Positions 1 to 8,624 are shown, counted from the first letter of the stretch. The stretch is DNA of 64,000 bases from Bacillota bacterium (GCA_023409535.1 JAEYGZ010000034.1:62001-126000); one strand, 5' to 3'. Notes: generated by a model from the sequence alone, not told the origin. Translations and numbers: made by a program.

Positions 1-362
1 AAGCGGCAAAAACAGGAGAGATCAGCGGACTGAAGGCAAGTATGGTTCCTAACTACCAGTATTATATGAATTATCTGGAAAAAGGTCCGGAAGATATGAC
101 CTCCTATGGAAATGCTTTTGCATTTGGCGTATCGGCCGCAAAGACCGGTGATCCGCATTTTAACAGTGTCGAGGCTGCTTTTTATGGAACTACGGAAACG
201 ATGGCTATGAAAAAGCCAAATCTTGACAAGATGGAAAATGAGACATTCCTCAAAATAATTACCGGTAATCAGCCGATTTCTGCATTCGATGATTTTGTTG
301 CGAAATGGTATAAAGAAGGTGGAAACGACATTCTGAAGGAAGTCGGGGCAGCTGTAAAATAA
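1..362 (+). CDS. Sugar ABC transporter extracellular solute-binding protein (C-terminal part, 5' end outside window)
   Basis: The reading frame is open from base 3 and ends at TAA 360-362, giving the last 119 residues. The text (an NYQYY segment, then 'MTSYGNAFAFGVSAAKTGDPHFNSVEAAFYGTTETM' in pieces, ending in 'WYKEGGNDILKEVGAAVK') has the end of a large family-1 extracellular solute-binding lipoprotein: a helical lobe and a final WYKxGGxxILxEV helix typical of the binding proteins that partner LplB/LplC-type permeases. Two such permease genes follow 26 and 69 bases downstream in the same direction, so this is the substrate-capture component of that importer. The signal peptide and lipobox would lie upstream of the window. 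The substrate cannot be read from this fragment. Confidence 0.8.
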   Translation, partial: AAKTGEISGLKASMVPNYQYYMNYLEKGPEDMTSYGNAFAFGVSAAKTGDPHFNSVEAAFYGTTETMAMKKPNLDKMENETFLKIITGNQPISAFDDFVAKWYKEGGNDILKEVGAAVK

Positions 363-388
363 AATCAAATAATTGAGGGGGACCTGCC

Positions 389-1285
389 GTGTATTATAAA
401 AAGCATCAGAAGTATTATAATTTAATGCTATTGCCGGGAATACTGCTTTTACTGGTATTCTCTTATATTCCTATGTTCGGTATTGTAATTGCGTTTCAGA
501 AATTTATACCGACAAAAGGAATCACCGGCTCAAAATGGATAGGACTTAATAATTTCAAATATATGTTCAGCATGTCAAGCAGTTGGCAGGTATTTGGAAA
601 CACAATTTCCATTGCTGTAACAAAAATAGTAATTGGATTATTGCTTCCGATTGTTGTTGCTCTGCTGATCAATGAAGTAAGGAACAGGTATTTTAAGAAG
701 AGTGTTCAGACAGTAATCTATCTTCCCTACTTTTTATCCTGGGTTATTCTGGGTACTATATTCAGCACAATGTTTTCCGGCAACGGTGTTGTTAATTCAA
801 TCCTGGTATCCTTGGGAGCAGTTCAGGAACCAATCTTATTTATGCAGAGCAATCACTGGTTCCGCTCAATTATTATTGGTACGGATGTCTGGAAGTCCTT
901 CGGATATAATACGATTGTTTATATCTCAGCATTAGCAGCCATCGATACGTCGCAATATGAAAGTGCGGTAATTGACGGTGCAAACCGATGGAAGCTGGCA
1001 ACGAAGATATCCTTGCCTTCTATCAAACCAACAATTATACTGCTTGCGACCTTAAGTCTCGGCAATATTTTGAATGCAGGTTTTGAGCAGATCTTAACCA
1101 TGTACAATCCTATTGTTTATGAAGCAGGAGATATTATAGATACAGTAGTTTACCGCATGGGATTATTGGAACAGCAGTATGGTATCGCTACTGCAATGGG
1201 GCTGGTAAAATCATTAATCAGCTGTGTGCTAATCATTATTTCTTATGTTTCCGCCAGGAAATTTGCAAATTATACAATATTTTAG
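389..1285 (+). CDS. ABC transporter permease, LplB/UgpA type (CUT1)
   Basis: 298-aa inner-membrane subunit of the importer. It starts at GTG 389, 5-10 bases after a GAGGGGGA ribosome site. The N-terminus has the 'LMLLPGILLLLVFSYIPMFG' segment that marks LplB-like permeases, followed by about six hydrophobic segments. The cytoplasmic EAA loop that contacts the ATPase reads ESAVIDGANRWKLATKISLP (about residues 190-209). It pairs with the next permease. No ATPase gene lies nearby; CUT1 systems of Firmicutes usually share one MsmX-like ATPase encoded elsewhere. Function as an oligosaccharide permease is well supported by family; the substrate is unknown. Confidence 0.9.
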   Translation: MYYKKHQKYYNLMLLPGILLLLVFSYIPMFGIVIAFQKFIPTKGITGSKWIGLNNFKYMFSMSSSWQVFGNTISIAVTKIVIGLLLPIVVALLINEVRNRYFKKSVQTVIYLPYFLSWVILGTIFSTMFSGNGVVNSILVSLGAVQEPILFMQSNHWFRSIIIGTDVWKSFGYNTIVYISALAAIDTSQYESAVIDGANRWKLATKISLPSIKPTIILLATLSLGNILNAGFEQILTMYNPIVYEAGDIIDTVVYRMGLLEQQYGIATAMGLVKSLISCVLIIISYVSARKFANYTIF

Positions 1286-1354
1286 CAGGAGCTGTTCCAT
1301 TTGCGAAGAATGGTAAATGGAACAGTTTTACTAAAAACAGAGAGAGGTAGTTAT

Positions 1355-2245
1355 ATGGTCAGGAGCAAGAAATTTAATGGGCGGATCGCTGATATTATCA
1401 TATATTTTATCTTAATATTGATCATTATCATATGTCTGATACCAATTATTAATACTTTGGCATTATCCCTCAGTTCAAGTATTGCAGCAAATGCAGGTAA
1501 AGTATTTCTATGGCCTGTAGATTTTACGATGGCATCCTATGATCAGATTATAAATGACAGCGCTTATTTAAGGGCATTAATCGTGTCCTTCGCCCGTACG
1601 ATTGTCGGAACAACGGTAACCTTTGTAATTATAGTATTCATGGCATATCCTTTATCAAAAAGCGCTAAAATTTTTCCTAAGCGCAATATTTATCTGTGGT
1701 TTATTATTGGAGCCATGTTATTTAGCGGGGGATTAATTCCTACTTTTATGGTTATTTCCAAGTTGGGACTGATCAACAGCTTTTGGTCGATGATTATACC
1801 GTGTGCAGTACCGGTGTTTAGTATGATTTTGATCATGAATTATATGAAAGGTCTGCCGGCTGAGGTTGAAGAATCGTCACAGATCGACGGAGCCAGTCCG
1901 CTGACAACGCTGGTACATATTATTGTGCCTATGAGTAAACCGGTACTGGCTACAGTGGCATTATTTACGGCAAGCGGACATTGGAATCAATATTTTGATG
2001 CAATGATTTACATGAATGATCCCTCAAAATGGCCGGTACAAACCTATATTCAATCTCTGAATGTATCGGTCCAGCAGATCTCATCTGTAACAGATCCAAA
2101 TGAGATTGCGCGTTTATTGAAAATTTCAGGCGTTACCTTTAATGCCGCAAAAGTTTTTGTGGCAATGATACCTATATTAATCGTTTATCCATTTGTACAA
2201 AAATTCTTTGTCGGAGGTATTGTGATGGGAGCTGTAAAGGGTTAA
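1355..2245 (+). CDS. ABC transporter permease, LplC/AraQ type (CUT1)
   Basis: Second permease of the importer, 296 aa from ATG 1355, which sits 5-6 bases after an AGAGAGGTAG ribosome site. A longer frame opening at TTG 1301 has no ribosome site and would add 18 unlikely residues. About six membrane segments are visible, the first near residues 13-35. The EAA loop reads EVEESSQIDGASPLTTLVHI (about residues 170-190), and the C-terminus ends in 'FVGGIVMGAVKG', the common end of LplC-like permeases. The gene closes this operon; a hairpin at 2318-2361 follows. Confidence 0.9.
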   Translation: MVRSKKFNGRIADIIIYFILILIIIICLIPIINTLALSLSSSIAANAGKVFLWPVDFTMASYDQIINDSAYLRALIVSFARTIVGTTVTFVIIVFMAYPLSKSAKIFPKRNIYLWFIIGAMLFSGGLIPTFMVISKLGLINSFWSMIIPCAVPVFSMILIMNYMKGLPAEVEESSQIDGASPLTTLVHIIVPMSKPVLATVALFTASGHWNQYFDAMIYMNDPSKWPVQTYIQSLNVSVQQISSVTDPNEIARLLKISGVTFNAAKVFVAMIPILIVYPFVQKFFVGGIVMGAVKG

Positions 2246-2317
2246 TGCTTGGGATGCTGTATCTGACAGGATACAATCGCAAAAGCATCATTAGCTTCTT
2301 AATGAAACAATGTTTGT

Positions 2318-2361
2318 AAAAAGCTTGGATATCTCAGTTACTTAGGGATTCTAAGCTTTTT
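2318..2361 (+). terminator. Rho-independent-type terminator after the first ABC operon
   Basis: Inverted repeat AAAAAGCTT (2318-2326) and AAGCTTTTT (2353-2361), with extra partial pairing inside the loop and a T-rich 3' side. It lies 73 bases after the second permease and ahead of a new promoter at 2434. Confidence 0.7.
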
Positions 2362-2433
2362 CTGTTCCTCCTGTTAAAACATGAGTTGTATTAATATTTA
2401 GAAAATCCTGCTATCTATAAGTTTATTTTCGCT

Positions 2434-2462
2434 TTGACATCTAGTAACGGATACTATATAAT
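2434..2462 (+). promoter_or_regulatory. Sigma-A-type promoter, perfect consensus, for the DUF1836 gene
   Basis: TTGACA (2434-2439), a 17-base spacer, and TATAAT (2457-2462). Transcription would begin near 2468-2470, only about 11-13 bases before the TTG start at 2481, so the ribosome site AGAGGTGAT would be almost the first thing in the message. Confidence 0.8.
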
Positions 2463-2480
2463 AAAACAGAGGTGATTCAT

Positions 2481-3128
2481 TTGGAAATGACGAAAGAGGA
2501 GTATATCAAGAGCCTGATTGACAGCTTAAAGGATGTCAAATACATCATGCCCGATGATATACCAAATATAGATTTATATATGGACCAGGTTACAACGTTC
2601 ATGGATAAGCATTTAAAATCCTCCAAGCGCTACAGCGAGGATAAGCTGCTTACCAAGACAATGATCAATAACTATACGAAGAATCAGTTATTGCCTCCGC
2701 CCAATAAGAAAAAATATACCAAGGAGCATATGTTCCTTTTAATTTTTATTTACTATTTTAAAAACATCCTGTCCATCAATGATATACAGAATATCTTTAA
2801 CCCGCTGACGGAACGGTATTACGGTGATAAATCCGAGGTGAAGCTGGAAGAAATTTATGAAGAGATCTTTCGGTTAGAGAAGGATATGACAGATAATCTG
2901 ACAAAGGATATGATCCGAAAGATGACTAAGGCGAAGGAATCTTTTGGGTCGGTGGATAATCAGGAAGACAGAGACTTTTTGACTACCTTTTCCTTTATCA
3001 GCATGCTATGCTTTGATGTATACATGAGAAAGCACATGATTGAGAAGATGATTGATGACTCCTTAATGGGTCCGGTGGCAAAGCCGGAAGAGAAAAAAGA
3101 GAAGAAAAAGCCCGAAGAGAAAAAGTAA
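2481..3128 (+). CDS. DUF1836 family protein
   Basis: 215 aa. The frame is open from GTG 2472, but the ribosome site AGAGGTGAT (2467-2475) points to TTG 2481 (or ATG 2487). The segment 'YMPDDIPNIDLYMDQVTTFM', then TKTMINNYTKNQLLPPPNKK and 'YTKEHMFLLIFIYYFKNILS', is the DUF1836 signature found in Clostridia. The middle (residues ~50-85) resembles a MerR-like winged helix, so a regulatory role is possible but not established. The protein has no signal peptide or membrane span and ends in a charged Lys/Glu tail (about residues 199-215). It has its own consensus promoter and shares a bidirectional terminator with the convergent YerC-like gene. The real biological role is unknown. Confidence 0.8.
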   Translation: MEMTKEEYIKSLIDSLKDVKYIMPDDIPNIDLYMDQVTTFMDKHLKSSKRYSEDKLLTKTMINNYTKNQLLPPPNKKKYTKEHMFLLIFIYYFKNILSINDIQNIFNPLTERYYGDKSEVKLEEIYEEIFRLEKDMTDNLTKDMIRKMTKAKESFGSVDNQEDRDFLTTFSFISMLCFDVYMRKHMIEKMIDDSLMGPVAKPEEKKEKKKPEEKK

Positions 3129-3162
3129 AATAGATAAAGTAATAATATAAGTAAAGTAACAT

Positions 3163-3200
3163 AAATGGAGCTCACGGCCAAGCGGCAATGAGCTCCATTT
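3163..3200. terminator. Bidirectional terminator between convergent genes
   Basis: Perfect 12-base inverted repeat AAATGGAGCTCA (3163-3174) and TGAGCTCCATTT (3189-3200), with A's on the left and T's on the right, so it can act on both strands. It lies between the DUF1836 gene (+) and the YerC-like gene (-). Confidence 0.8.
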
Positions 3201-3240
3201 TACTGTGCCGTCATTGGCACGCTGCGCCGGAGCAGGCGCA

Positions 3241-3546
3241 TTATTCATTGTCTGAGAAGGGATCTTTCATTCTGGCAAAGACCATATCGTAACCGTCATT
3301 ACCATAATTGAGAGAACGATTAACACGGCTGATGGTTGCCGTGGATGCACCGGTTTTTTCAGCGATTTCCAAATAAGTTTTGTGGCATCTGAGCATACGT
3401 GCCACTTCAAATCTTTGAGATAGAGATAACAATTCGTTCACAGTACAAATATCTTCAAAAAATGTATAACATTCCTCCGAATCCTTTAAGCTTAATATTG
3501 CTTCAAATAGATGGTCGACAGCAGAGTTCTTAATGTTCTTGCTCAT
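3241..3546 (-). CDS. YerC/YecD family TrpR-like DNA-binding protein
   Basis: 101 aa from ATG at 3546. The frame is open 18 bases further out, but an AAAGGAGTC ribosome site lies inside that extension, 6-7 bases before 3546, and so decides the start. The protein is all helical with a TrpR-like helix-turn-helix: 'YLEIAEKTGASTATISRVNR' at about residues 62-81, the second helix being the recognition helix. The motif 'LSQRFEVARMLRCHKTYLEI' is typical of the YerC family of Firmicutes. It probably represses a small regulon as a dimer; its target is unknown. It is convergent with the DUF1836 gene and shares its terminator. Confidence 0.85.
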   Translation of the reverse strand: MSKNIKNSAVDHLFEAILSLKDSEECYTFFEDICTVNELLSLSQRFEVARMLRCHKTYLEIAEKTGASTATISRVNRSLNYGNDGYDMVFARMKDPFSDNE

Positions 3547-3704
3547 CGGTAGGACTCCTTTCATCCGCAGTGATTTAATTGATTATTGGAATCAAAAAAA
3601 TACCAATAAATGAATTTCACACAGAGCTATTTTAACACGATGAAGTTTTAAAGTAAAGCGCTTTTTATATTCCTGGGTAAAATATCACTCCTTTGCGATG
3701 AAGG

Positions 3705-3908
3705 TTAAAAAAATCTTCTAGGGCCAATAAAAGGTCTGTCGAACCTCCGGAAATCCCTTCGAAAATCTCTTCGAAAATCCCTTCGGAACTCCCCTCGACA
3801 TTCTCGTCCGCGACAGCCAATAAAGGGATCACGAAAACGCTCCCGCCGCCTGAAATCGAAATCGAACGGGTCACGAAAACCACATCCAAAGCCGTTGAAA
3901 CATGACAT
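3705..3908 (-). CDS. Small Arg/Phe/Asp-rich repeat protein, possibly spore-associated
   Basis: 67 aa from ATG 3908, with a strong AAAGGAGTTG ribosome site 7-8 bases upstream; a TTG 9 bases further out overlaps that site and is unlikely. The sequence is low-complexity, dominated by Phe, Arg, Asp, Gly and Cys. It has near-repeats (FRDPFxF, RDPFIGCRG) and a fourfold FRRD-like run near residues 40-56, encoded by 12-base near-repeats. No known domain is recognised. Small basic aromatic proteins of this look occur among spore coat and cell-surface proteins, and two coat genes lie 9 kb away, but this is only a guess. The strong ribosome site and the gap that isolates it favour a real gene. Confidence 0.6.
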   Translation of the reverse strand: MSCFNGFGCGFRDPFDFDFRRRERFRDPFIGCRGRECRGEFRRDFRRDFRRDFRRFDRPFIGPRRFF

Positions 3909-4264
3909 ATCTATCAACTCCTTTCTATAAACAATATATGCTGCATACGAAAAATAGTGAACCCCGTAGAATTAGTATATAATTCAAAGATATTTGTCAG
4001 ATTGGAAGGAATATGCAAAGGAAATAGAAGATTCCTCCATTTGTGTAATTTATAGATAATCCGTCCATACTAAACGTGAAATACCAAGCAAATCTGTTTT
4101 GACTTGACGAATATTACCAGAGAATAAAGCGTAACTTATTTGCAAAATATTCGTCTAATCTGTATAGCGGTTGTTTTACTCCTGATAAAAGTATAAAAAT
4201 ACCACGGATTGACAAATAATGGTAATTGAATTAAAATACAATTAATGCCGAGTTGGAGGAAATA
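3909..4264. other. Divergent intergenic region (356 bases)
   Basis: AT-rich spacer between the Arg/Phe-rich gene (-) and the transglutaminase-like gene (+). It contains a good rightward promoter at 4209-4237. On the minus strand, a CATATATT element lies about 25 bases before the ribosome site of the small gene; it resembles the -10 of sporulation sigma factors, but this is weak. No gene was seen here. Confidence 0.5.
4209..4237 (+). promoter_or_regulatory. Sigma-A-type promoter for the transglutaminase-like gene and possibly the dlt-like operon
   Basis: TTGACA (4209-4214), 17-base spacer, TAAAAT (4232-4237). Predicted start near 4244, about 20 bases before the start codon at 4265. Confidence 0.75.
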
Positions 4265-5905
4265 ATGAGAGGATATAAAAGGCGTAAGAGCCGCTTAAGA
4301 CAGATTATATTGCTACTTCTAAGCCTTGAGGTTCTGGTTATCCTCGGCGGACTGGCCTATCTTGAGTTTCGGCCGGTGGTAGTAAAGGCAGTGACAGTTG
4401 AGGCAGGAGAACAAAAGCTGGATGTAACCAGGTTCCTGTTGGATAAAAAGCAGGCCGGCAGCTTCCTGACAGATATTCAGACGTTGAATACCAGTATTCC
4501 GGGAATATATCAGATACAAATTCAGATAGGGCGAAAGGTGCATACCTCCTTGCTGAAGGTGGTAGATACCGTGGCACCGATGGTTACCGTGAGTAATCAA
4601 TGGGCTCTTCTTGGCGAAGAAGTTGACCCGAGAAGCTTTATTACTGCGGTAAGCGATGTTACATCAACCTCCGTCTATTTTAAGAAAGCCCCGGACACAA
4701 CCCGACCAGGGGAGCAGGAGGTTACTCTGGTGGTGGAGGACTGCGGAAAGAATTGTGTAGAAAAGAAGGCAATGCTTACCGTACTTGATATGAAGAGTAC
4801 GGTAACCAGAGAAGCCGGCTTGCCTCTGAATGTAACAATCGATGATTTTATGGACAACAGCGATCAATATGAAGCTGCCTTATTGACAGATATTTCAACC
4901 ATAGATTCAAAGCCCGGAGTCTATCCGGTAGAATTGAAGGTTAACGGCAAAACAGTTACCGGCTCCATTGATATCGTTGATACCACTGCCCCCAAGGCAA
5001 CTGCGGCTGTATCGACCGTCTGGCTGGGGGATACTCCGGAAGCAAAGGAGCTCGTTAAGAATATTGAGGACGCATCAGAGGTTACCGTAAGCTATAAAGA
5101 TACTCCGGACTTTACCAAGGAAGGAGCGCGTAACCTGAAGCTGGTACTTGCAGACCCCTTTGGGAATCAGACAGAGCTCACAATACCGGTTACCATTAAG
5201 AAGGATACCGAAGCACCGGTATTCCAGGGAGTGAGCAACAAGCAGGTTTCTATTGGTGATTCCATATCCTATAAGAAAGGGGTCACAGTTACGGATAACC
5301 GGGATAAGGATTTAACCTTTACCGTGGATAACAGCAAGGTCAATCTGAAGAAAGAGGGTACCTATACCGTTACTTATACTGCGAAGGATGCTGCAGGGAA
5401 TAAGGCCACGAAGAAAATTAACGTCACGGTGAAAAGATTTACCATCTCTATAGAGCAGGTGAATGAATTATGTGATAATGTTTTGGCAAAAATTACAAAT
5501 AACGGTATGACAAACCGTGATATCGCTTATGCAATCTACAAATGGGCGAAACAGAATATCAGCTATACCGGTGAATCTGACAAATCCGACTGGGTTGCGG
5601 AAGCCTACCGCGGAATGACAAACAAATACGGGGACTGCTTTACCTATTTTTCCGTCGCTCAGGCACTTTTGACAAGAGCGGGGATTGACAATATGGAGGT
5701 CACCAGAGTCGGAGGCAAAACAAGACATTACTGGAATTTAATCAACTGCGGTGACGGCTGGTATCATTTTGACTCAACTCCGCATAAGGACCACAAGCAA
5801 ACCTTTATGCTTACGGATCAGGAGGTTGCGGAGTATACCGAGATCCGCGGAAATAATTATTATACCTTCGATAAATCGTTATATCCCAGAACGCCGGAGG
5901 AATAA
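4265..5905 (+). CDS. Membrane-anchored transglutaminase-like protein with Ig-like repeats
   Basis: 546 aa from ATG 4265; GGAGGA at 4256-4261 decides this start over TTG 4253. A basic N-terminus (residues 1-13) precedes one membrane segment (about 14-36), so the rest is outside the cell. Residues ~40-400 hold several beta-sandwich repeats, with recurring 'DTVAP', 'DTTAPKA' and 'DTEAPVF' borders and a bacterial-Ig/DUF5011-like module ending 'VTYTAKDAAGNKATKKINV'. The C-terminal domain (about 400-546) is transglutaminase-like, with a full Cys-His-Asp triad: Cys458 (GDCFTYF), His488 (RHYWNL), Asp503 (HFDSTP). Such domains act as cysteine proteases or crosslinkers at the cell surface. It ends 60-80 bases before the racemase and dlt-like genes, with no terminator between, so co-transcription is likely. 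Confidence 0.85.
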   Translation: MRGYKRRKSRLRQIILLLLSLEVLVILGGLAYLEFRPVVVKAVTVEAGEQKLDVTRFLLDKKQAGSFLTDIQTLNTSIPGIYQIQIQIGRKVHTSLLKVVDTVAPMVTVSNQWALLGEEVDPRSFITAVSDVTSTSVYFKKAPDTTRPGEQEVTLVVEDCGKNCVEKKAMLTVLDMKSTVTREAGLPLNVTIDDFMDNSDQYEAALLTDISTIDSKPGVYPVELKVNGKTVTGSIDIVDTTAPKATAAVSTVWLGDTPEAKELVKNIEDASEVTVSYKDTPDFTKEGARNLKLVLADPFGNQTELTIPVTIKKDTEAPVFQGVSNKQVSIGDSISYKKGVTVTDNRDKDLTFTVDNSKVNLKKEGTYTVTYTAKDAAGNKATKKINVTVKRFTISIEQVNELCDNVLAKITNNGMTNRDIAYAIYKWAKQNISYTGESDKSDWVAEAYRGMTNKYGDCFTYFSVAQALLTRAGIDNMEVTRVGGKTRHYWNLINCGDGWYHFDSTPHKDHKQTFMLTDQEVAEYTEIRGNNYYTFDKSLYPRTPEE

Positions 5906-5986
5906 TCCCCGTAACGGAGAGGTTCTGAGAGCTATGACAGACATCATAATATCATTTATAGACAACAATTGAGAGGACTGATTGTT

Positions 5987-6730
5987 ATAAAGCGTTTGGG
6001 AGTAATCGGAGGGCTGGGACCCATAGCAACAGCATATTTTTATGAGCTTGTCATTAAGATGACCATGGCGGAAACGGACCAGGAGCATATTGAGATGTTA
6101 ATCCTCAGTAAGCCTGCCATTCCGGACAGAACAAAATATATCTTAGGCTTAAGCAAGGAGAGTCCGGTTGAACCGATCATTGCTGCCGGTAAACAGCTGT
6201 CCGGGTTGGGAGCGGATCAAATCGCAATTCCCTGTATTACGGCACATTATTTTTATGATGCATTGTCTAAGGGGATTAAGACGCCGGTGATCCATGCCAT
6301 CAGAGAGACAGCGAAATACCTGAAGGACCGGGGAGTGACCTGTGCCGGCATTATGGCCACGGAAGGCACCATATTCAGCGGTTTGTTTCAGCGGGAGCTT
6401 AATAATTACGGAATCCATCCTGTGATACCCACCTGGGAGTATCAGGCCATGGTAACGGATTTGATCTATAAGGATGTGAAAGCCAATCGGCCGGTGGAAT
6501 TTGATAAATTTCAGGCGGTGTCGGAACAGCTGCGTCAGGATGGCGCAGAGGTTATTATTCTTGGCTGCTCCGAGCTATCCCTGATAAAGCGGGACTTTGA
6601 AATCGGTCCGGGATATATCGATGCCATGGAGGTTCTGGCAATGCGCTGCGTGCAGCTATGCGGAGCAAGGCTTAAGAAGGAATATGAAGCATTGATTTCC
6701 TGGGATGCTGCAGATATATATTTTAAGTAA
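5987..6730 (+). CDS. Aspartate/glutamate racemase family protein
   Basis: About 247 aa. The family start would be (M)KRLGVIGGLGPIATAYFYE, and the codon in the Met place is ATA (5987). The ribosome site GAGAGG (5971-5976) is 10 bases upstream. No ATG/GTG fits; TTG 5996 or TTG 5969 are fallback starts. The two catalytic cysteines of cofactor-independent racemases are visible in 'IAIPCITAHYF' (about residue 83) and 'EVIILGCSELSLI' (about 193). Members interconvert L- and D-Asp/Glu. It sits 15 bases before the adenylating enzyme of the dlt-like operon, so it may supply a D-amino acid for envelope loading; that link is inference from position. The enzyme's true substrate is not readable from sequence. 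Confidence 0.85.
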   Translation: MKRLGVIGGLGPIATAYFYELVIKMTMAETDQEHIEMLILSKPAIPDRTKYILGLSKESPVEPIIAAGKQLSGLGADQIAIPCITAHYFYDALSKGIKTPVIHAIRETAKYLKDRGVTCAGIMATEGTIFSGLFQRELNNYGIHPVIPTWEYQAMVTDLIYKDVKANRPVEFDKFQAVSEQLRQDGAEVIILGCSELSLIKRDFEIGPGYIDAMEVLAMRCVQLCGARLKKEYEALISWDAADIYFK

Positions 6731-6745
6731 CGAAAGGTTGAAACC

Positions 6746-8257
6746 ATGCAAAGAAATGTAATGGAATATCTGGAACAGATCGTCCCGAAGGTTCCTGACA
6801 AACTAGCCTATGCAAACGAAGAGACCGGAGTTACCTTCAAAGAAGTCTATGAGAGCTCCAGGGCGATCGGCTCCTTCCTGTACAGGGAAGGATATCAGAA
6901 GGAACCGGTTGTGGTATTCATGGGGAAGCACCCCAGAACCATTGTTACCTACTACGGTGTGATCTATTCCGGCTGCTATTATGTCCCCATTGATGAGGAG
7001 ATGCCAAAGCACAGGATAGAGCTGATTTTTCAAAGCTTAAATCCCAGAGCAGTGATCTGTGATGAGGGCACCAGGGACAGCTTAAACAGCTTTCCCTTTC
7101 ACGGGAAGGTATATCTCTATGAGGAGATGCTTAAAGAACCGCAGAATACGGAGGTGCTTGACCGGATCAGGGACCGGCAGATTGATACGGATCCGGTTTA
7201 TATCGTATTTACCTCGGGCTCCACAGGAATTCCCAAGGGAGTGGTAGCCTGCCACCGCTCGGTGATTGATTATATCGACAATTTATCAGAAATACTTAAA
7301 GTGAATGAAAACACTGTATTTGGTAATCAGACACCGCTCTATGTGGATGCGTGCCTGAAGGAGCTGTATCCGACCTTGAAGTTCGGTGCGACTGCGTACA
7401 TTATTCCGAAGAACTTATTCCTATTTCCATTAAAACTGGTGGAATTCTTGAATGAACATAAGATTAATACGGTATGCTGGGTGGTATCCGCCTTAACTAT
7501 GATCTCCGCCTTCGGTGCACTTGAGAAGGAGGTACCGCGATACCTGCAGACGATTGCCTTCGGAAGCGAAGTATTTCCTATGAAACAGTATAATCTCTGG
7601 AAGAAGCATCTGCCGAAGGCACGTTTTATCAATTTGTACGGCCCCACGGAAGCTACCGGTATGTCCTGCTACTATGAAGTAAGCCGGGAATTTGCACTGG
7701 AGGAAATGATACCCATCGGAAGACCCTTTAAGAATACGGAGATTCTGCTGCTGGATGAGAACAATCAGATTCCGGACAGAGGAAGGGAAGGCGAGATATG
7801 CATCCGGGGTACTTCCCTGACCCTGGGTTATTATATGAATTTTGAGAAGACCAGGGAGGTATTTGTACAAAATCCCTTAAATCAGGTTTATCCCGAGCTT
7901 ATTTACCGGACCGGAGATATCGGCAGATACAATGAGCTTGGTGAGCTGATGTTTGTCTCAAGAAAGGACAACCAAATCAAGCATATGGGGCACCGAATTG
8001 AGTTGGGCGAGATTGAGATTGCTGCCAATTCCATGGAGGGGATCAAGAGTGCCTGTACGATCTTTGACCAGGACAGGAAGAAGATTGTCCTCTATTATGT
8101 GGGAGAGGTAACTTCCGCACAGGTAGCGCTATTCTTAAAGGAGAAGCTGCCAAGATACATGATACCGAATGTGACCATTGCGCTGCAGGACATGCCTCTG
8201 ACCTCCAACGGCAAGATTAACCGGGTGTTTCTGAAAGAGAAGTACGCAGGTTCTTAG
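6746..8257 (+). CDS. Amino-acid adenylating enzyme, DltA-like
   Basis: 503 aa, a stand-alone ANL-superfamily adenylation enzyme, cytoplasmic. It has an AAAGG ribosome site 8-9 bases before ATG 6746. Core motifs are in order: A3 'FTSGSTGIPKG' (Thr156-Gly161), the pocket Asp region 'VDACLKELYP' (about residues 200-209), A5 'NLYGPTEATG' (about 296-305), A7 'YRTGDIGRY', A8 'MGHRIELGEIE' and A10 'LTSNGKINR' with the catalytic Lys490. DltA charges D-alanine onto carrier protein DltC; the following genes are a carrier, an MBOAT enzyme and a DltD-like protein, so the same scheme applies. The adjacent racemase leaves open that the residue is not alanine. I therefore do not assign the symbol dltA. Confidence 0.85.
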   Translation: MQRNVMEYLEQIVPKVPDKLAYANEETGVTFKEVYESSRAIGSFLYREGYQKEPVVVFMGKHPRTIVTYYGVIYSGCYYVPIDEEMPKHRIELIFQSLNPRAVICDEGTRDSLNSFPFHGKVYLYEEMLKEPQNTEVLDRIRDRQIDTDPVYIVFTSGSTGIPKGVVACHRSVIDYIDNLSEILKVNENTVFGNQTPLYVDACLKELYPTLKFGATAYIIPKNLFLFPLKLVEFLNEHKINTVCWVVSALTMISAFGALEKEVPRYLQTIAFGSEVFPMKQYNLWKKHLPKARFINLYGPTEATGMSCYYEVSREFALEEMIPIGRPFKNTEILLLDENNQIPDRGREGEICIRGTSLTLGYYMNFEKTREVFVQNPLNQVYPELIYRTGDIGRYNELGELMFVSRKDNQIKHMGHRIELGEIEIAANSMEGIKSACTIFDQDRKKIVLYYVGEVTSAQVALFLKEKLPRYMIPNVTIALQDMPLTSNGKINRVFLKEKYAGS

Positions 8258-8396
8258 CTTGCTTTGCAATCCGCTCAGGCACAAAGACGTCGGCATGCTG
8301 ACACTTTGTTCTAAATATATTATCCCCTGCAAAAGCATGGTGATCTTGGATTACCGTGATAATATCTGCAGGCTGTGAGAAAGGTGTGTTTTTTAT

Positions 8397-8624
8397 ATGG
8401 AAGAAATTATGGAGATTTTAAGAGGATTACATCCGGAGGTGGATTTTGAGACCTGCGATACCCTCATTGATGACAAGATCATTGATTCCTTTGACATTGT
8501 ATCTATTATCACGGATATCAGTGACGAATTTGATGTAACTATCCCGGTGGAAGAGATTGTTCCGAAGAATTTTAATTCTGCACAGGCCTTGTATGCCATG
8601 GTGGAACGCCTTCTGGATGAATAG
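8397..8624 (+). CDS. Acyl/aminoacyl carrier protein, DltC-like
   Basis: 75-aa acidic helical carrier. The 4'-phosphopantetheine attachment serine is Ser31 in 'IIDSFDIVSII', matching the LDSF motif of DltC and other carrier proteins. It would receive the aminoacyl group from the adenylating enzyme upstream (140-base gap, no gene seen in it) and pass it to the MBOAT protein 18 bases downstream. An AGAAAGGTG ribosome site lies about 10 bases before ATG 8397. Length is normal for the family (about 75-80 aa). Confidence 0.88.
   Translation: MEEIMEILRGLHPEVDFETCDTLIDDKIIDSFDIVSIITDISDEFDVTIPVEEIVPKNFNSAQALYAMVERLLDE

Noticed and set aside
3665..3889. 74-codon minus-strand frame overlapping the Arg/Phe-rich gene
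   Set aside because: No ribosome site; the neighbouring frame has a strong site and starts correctly.
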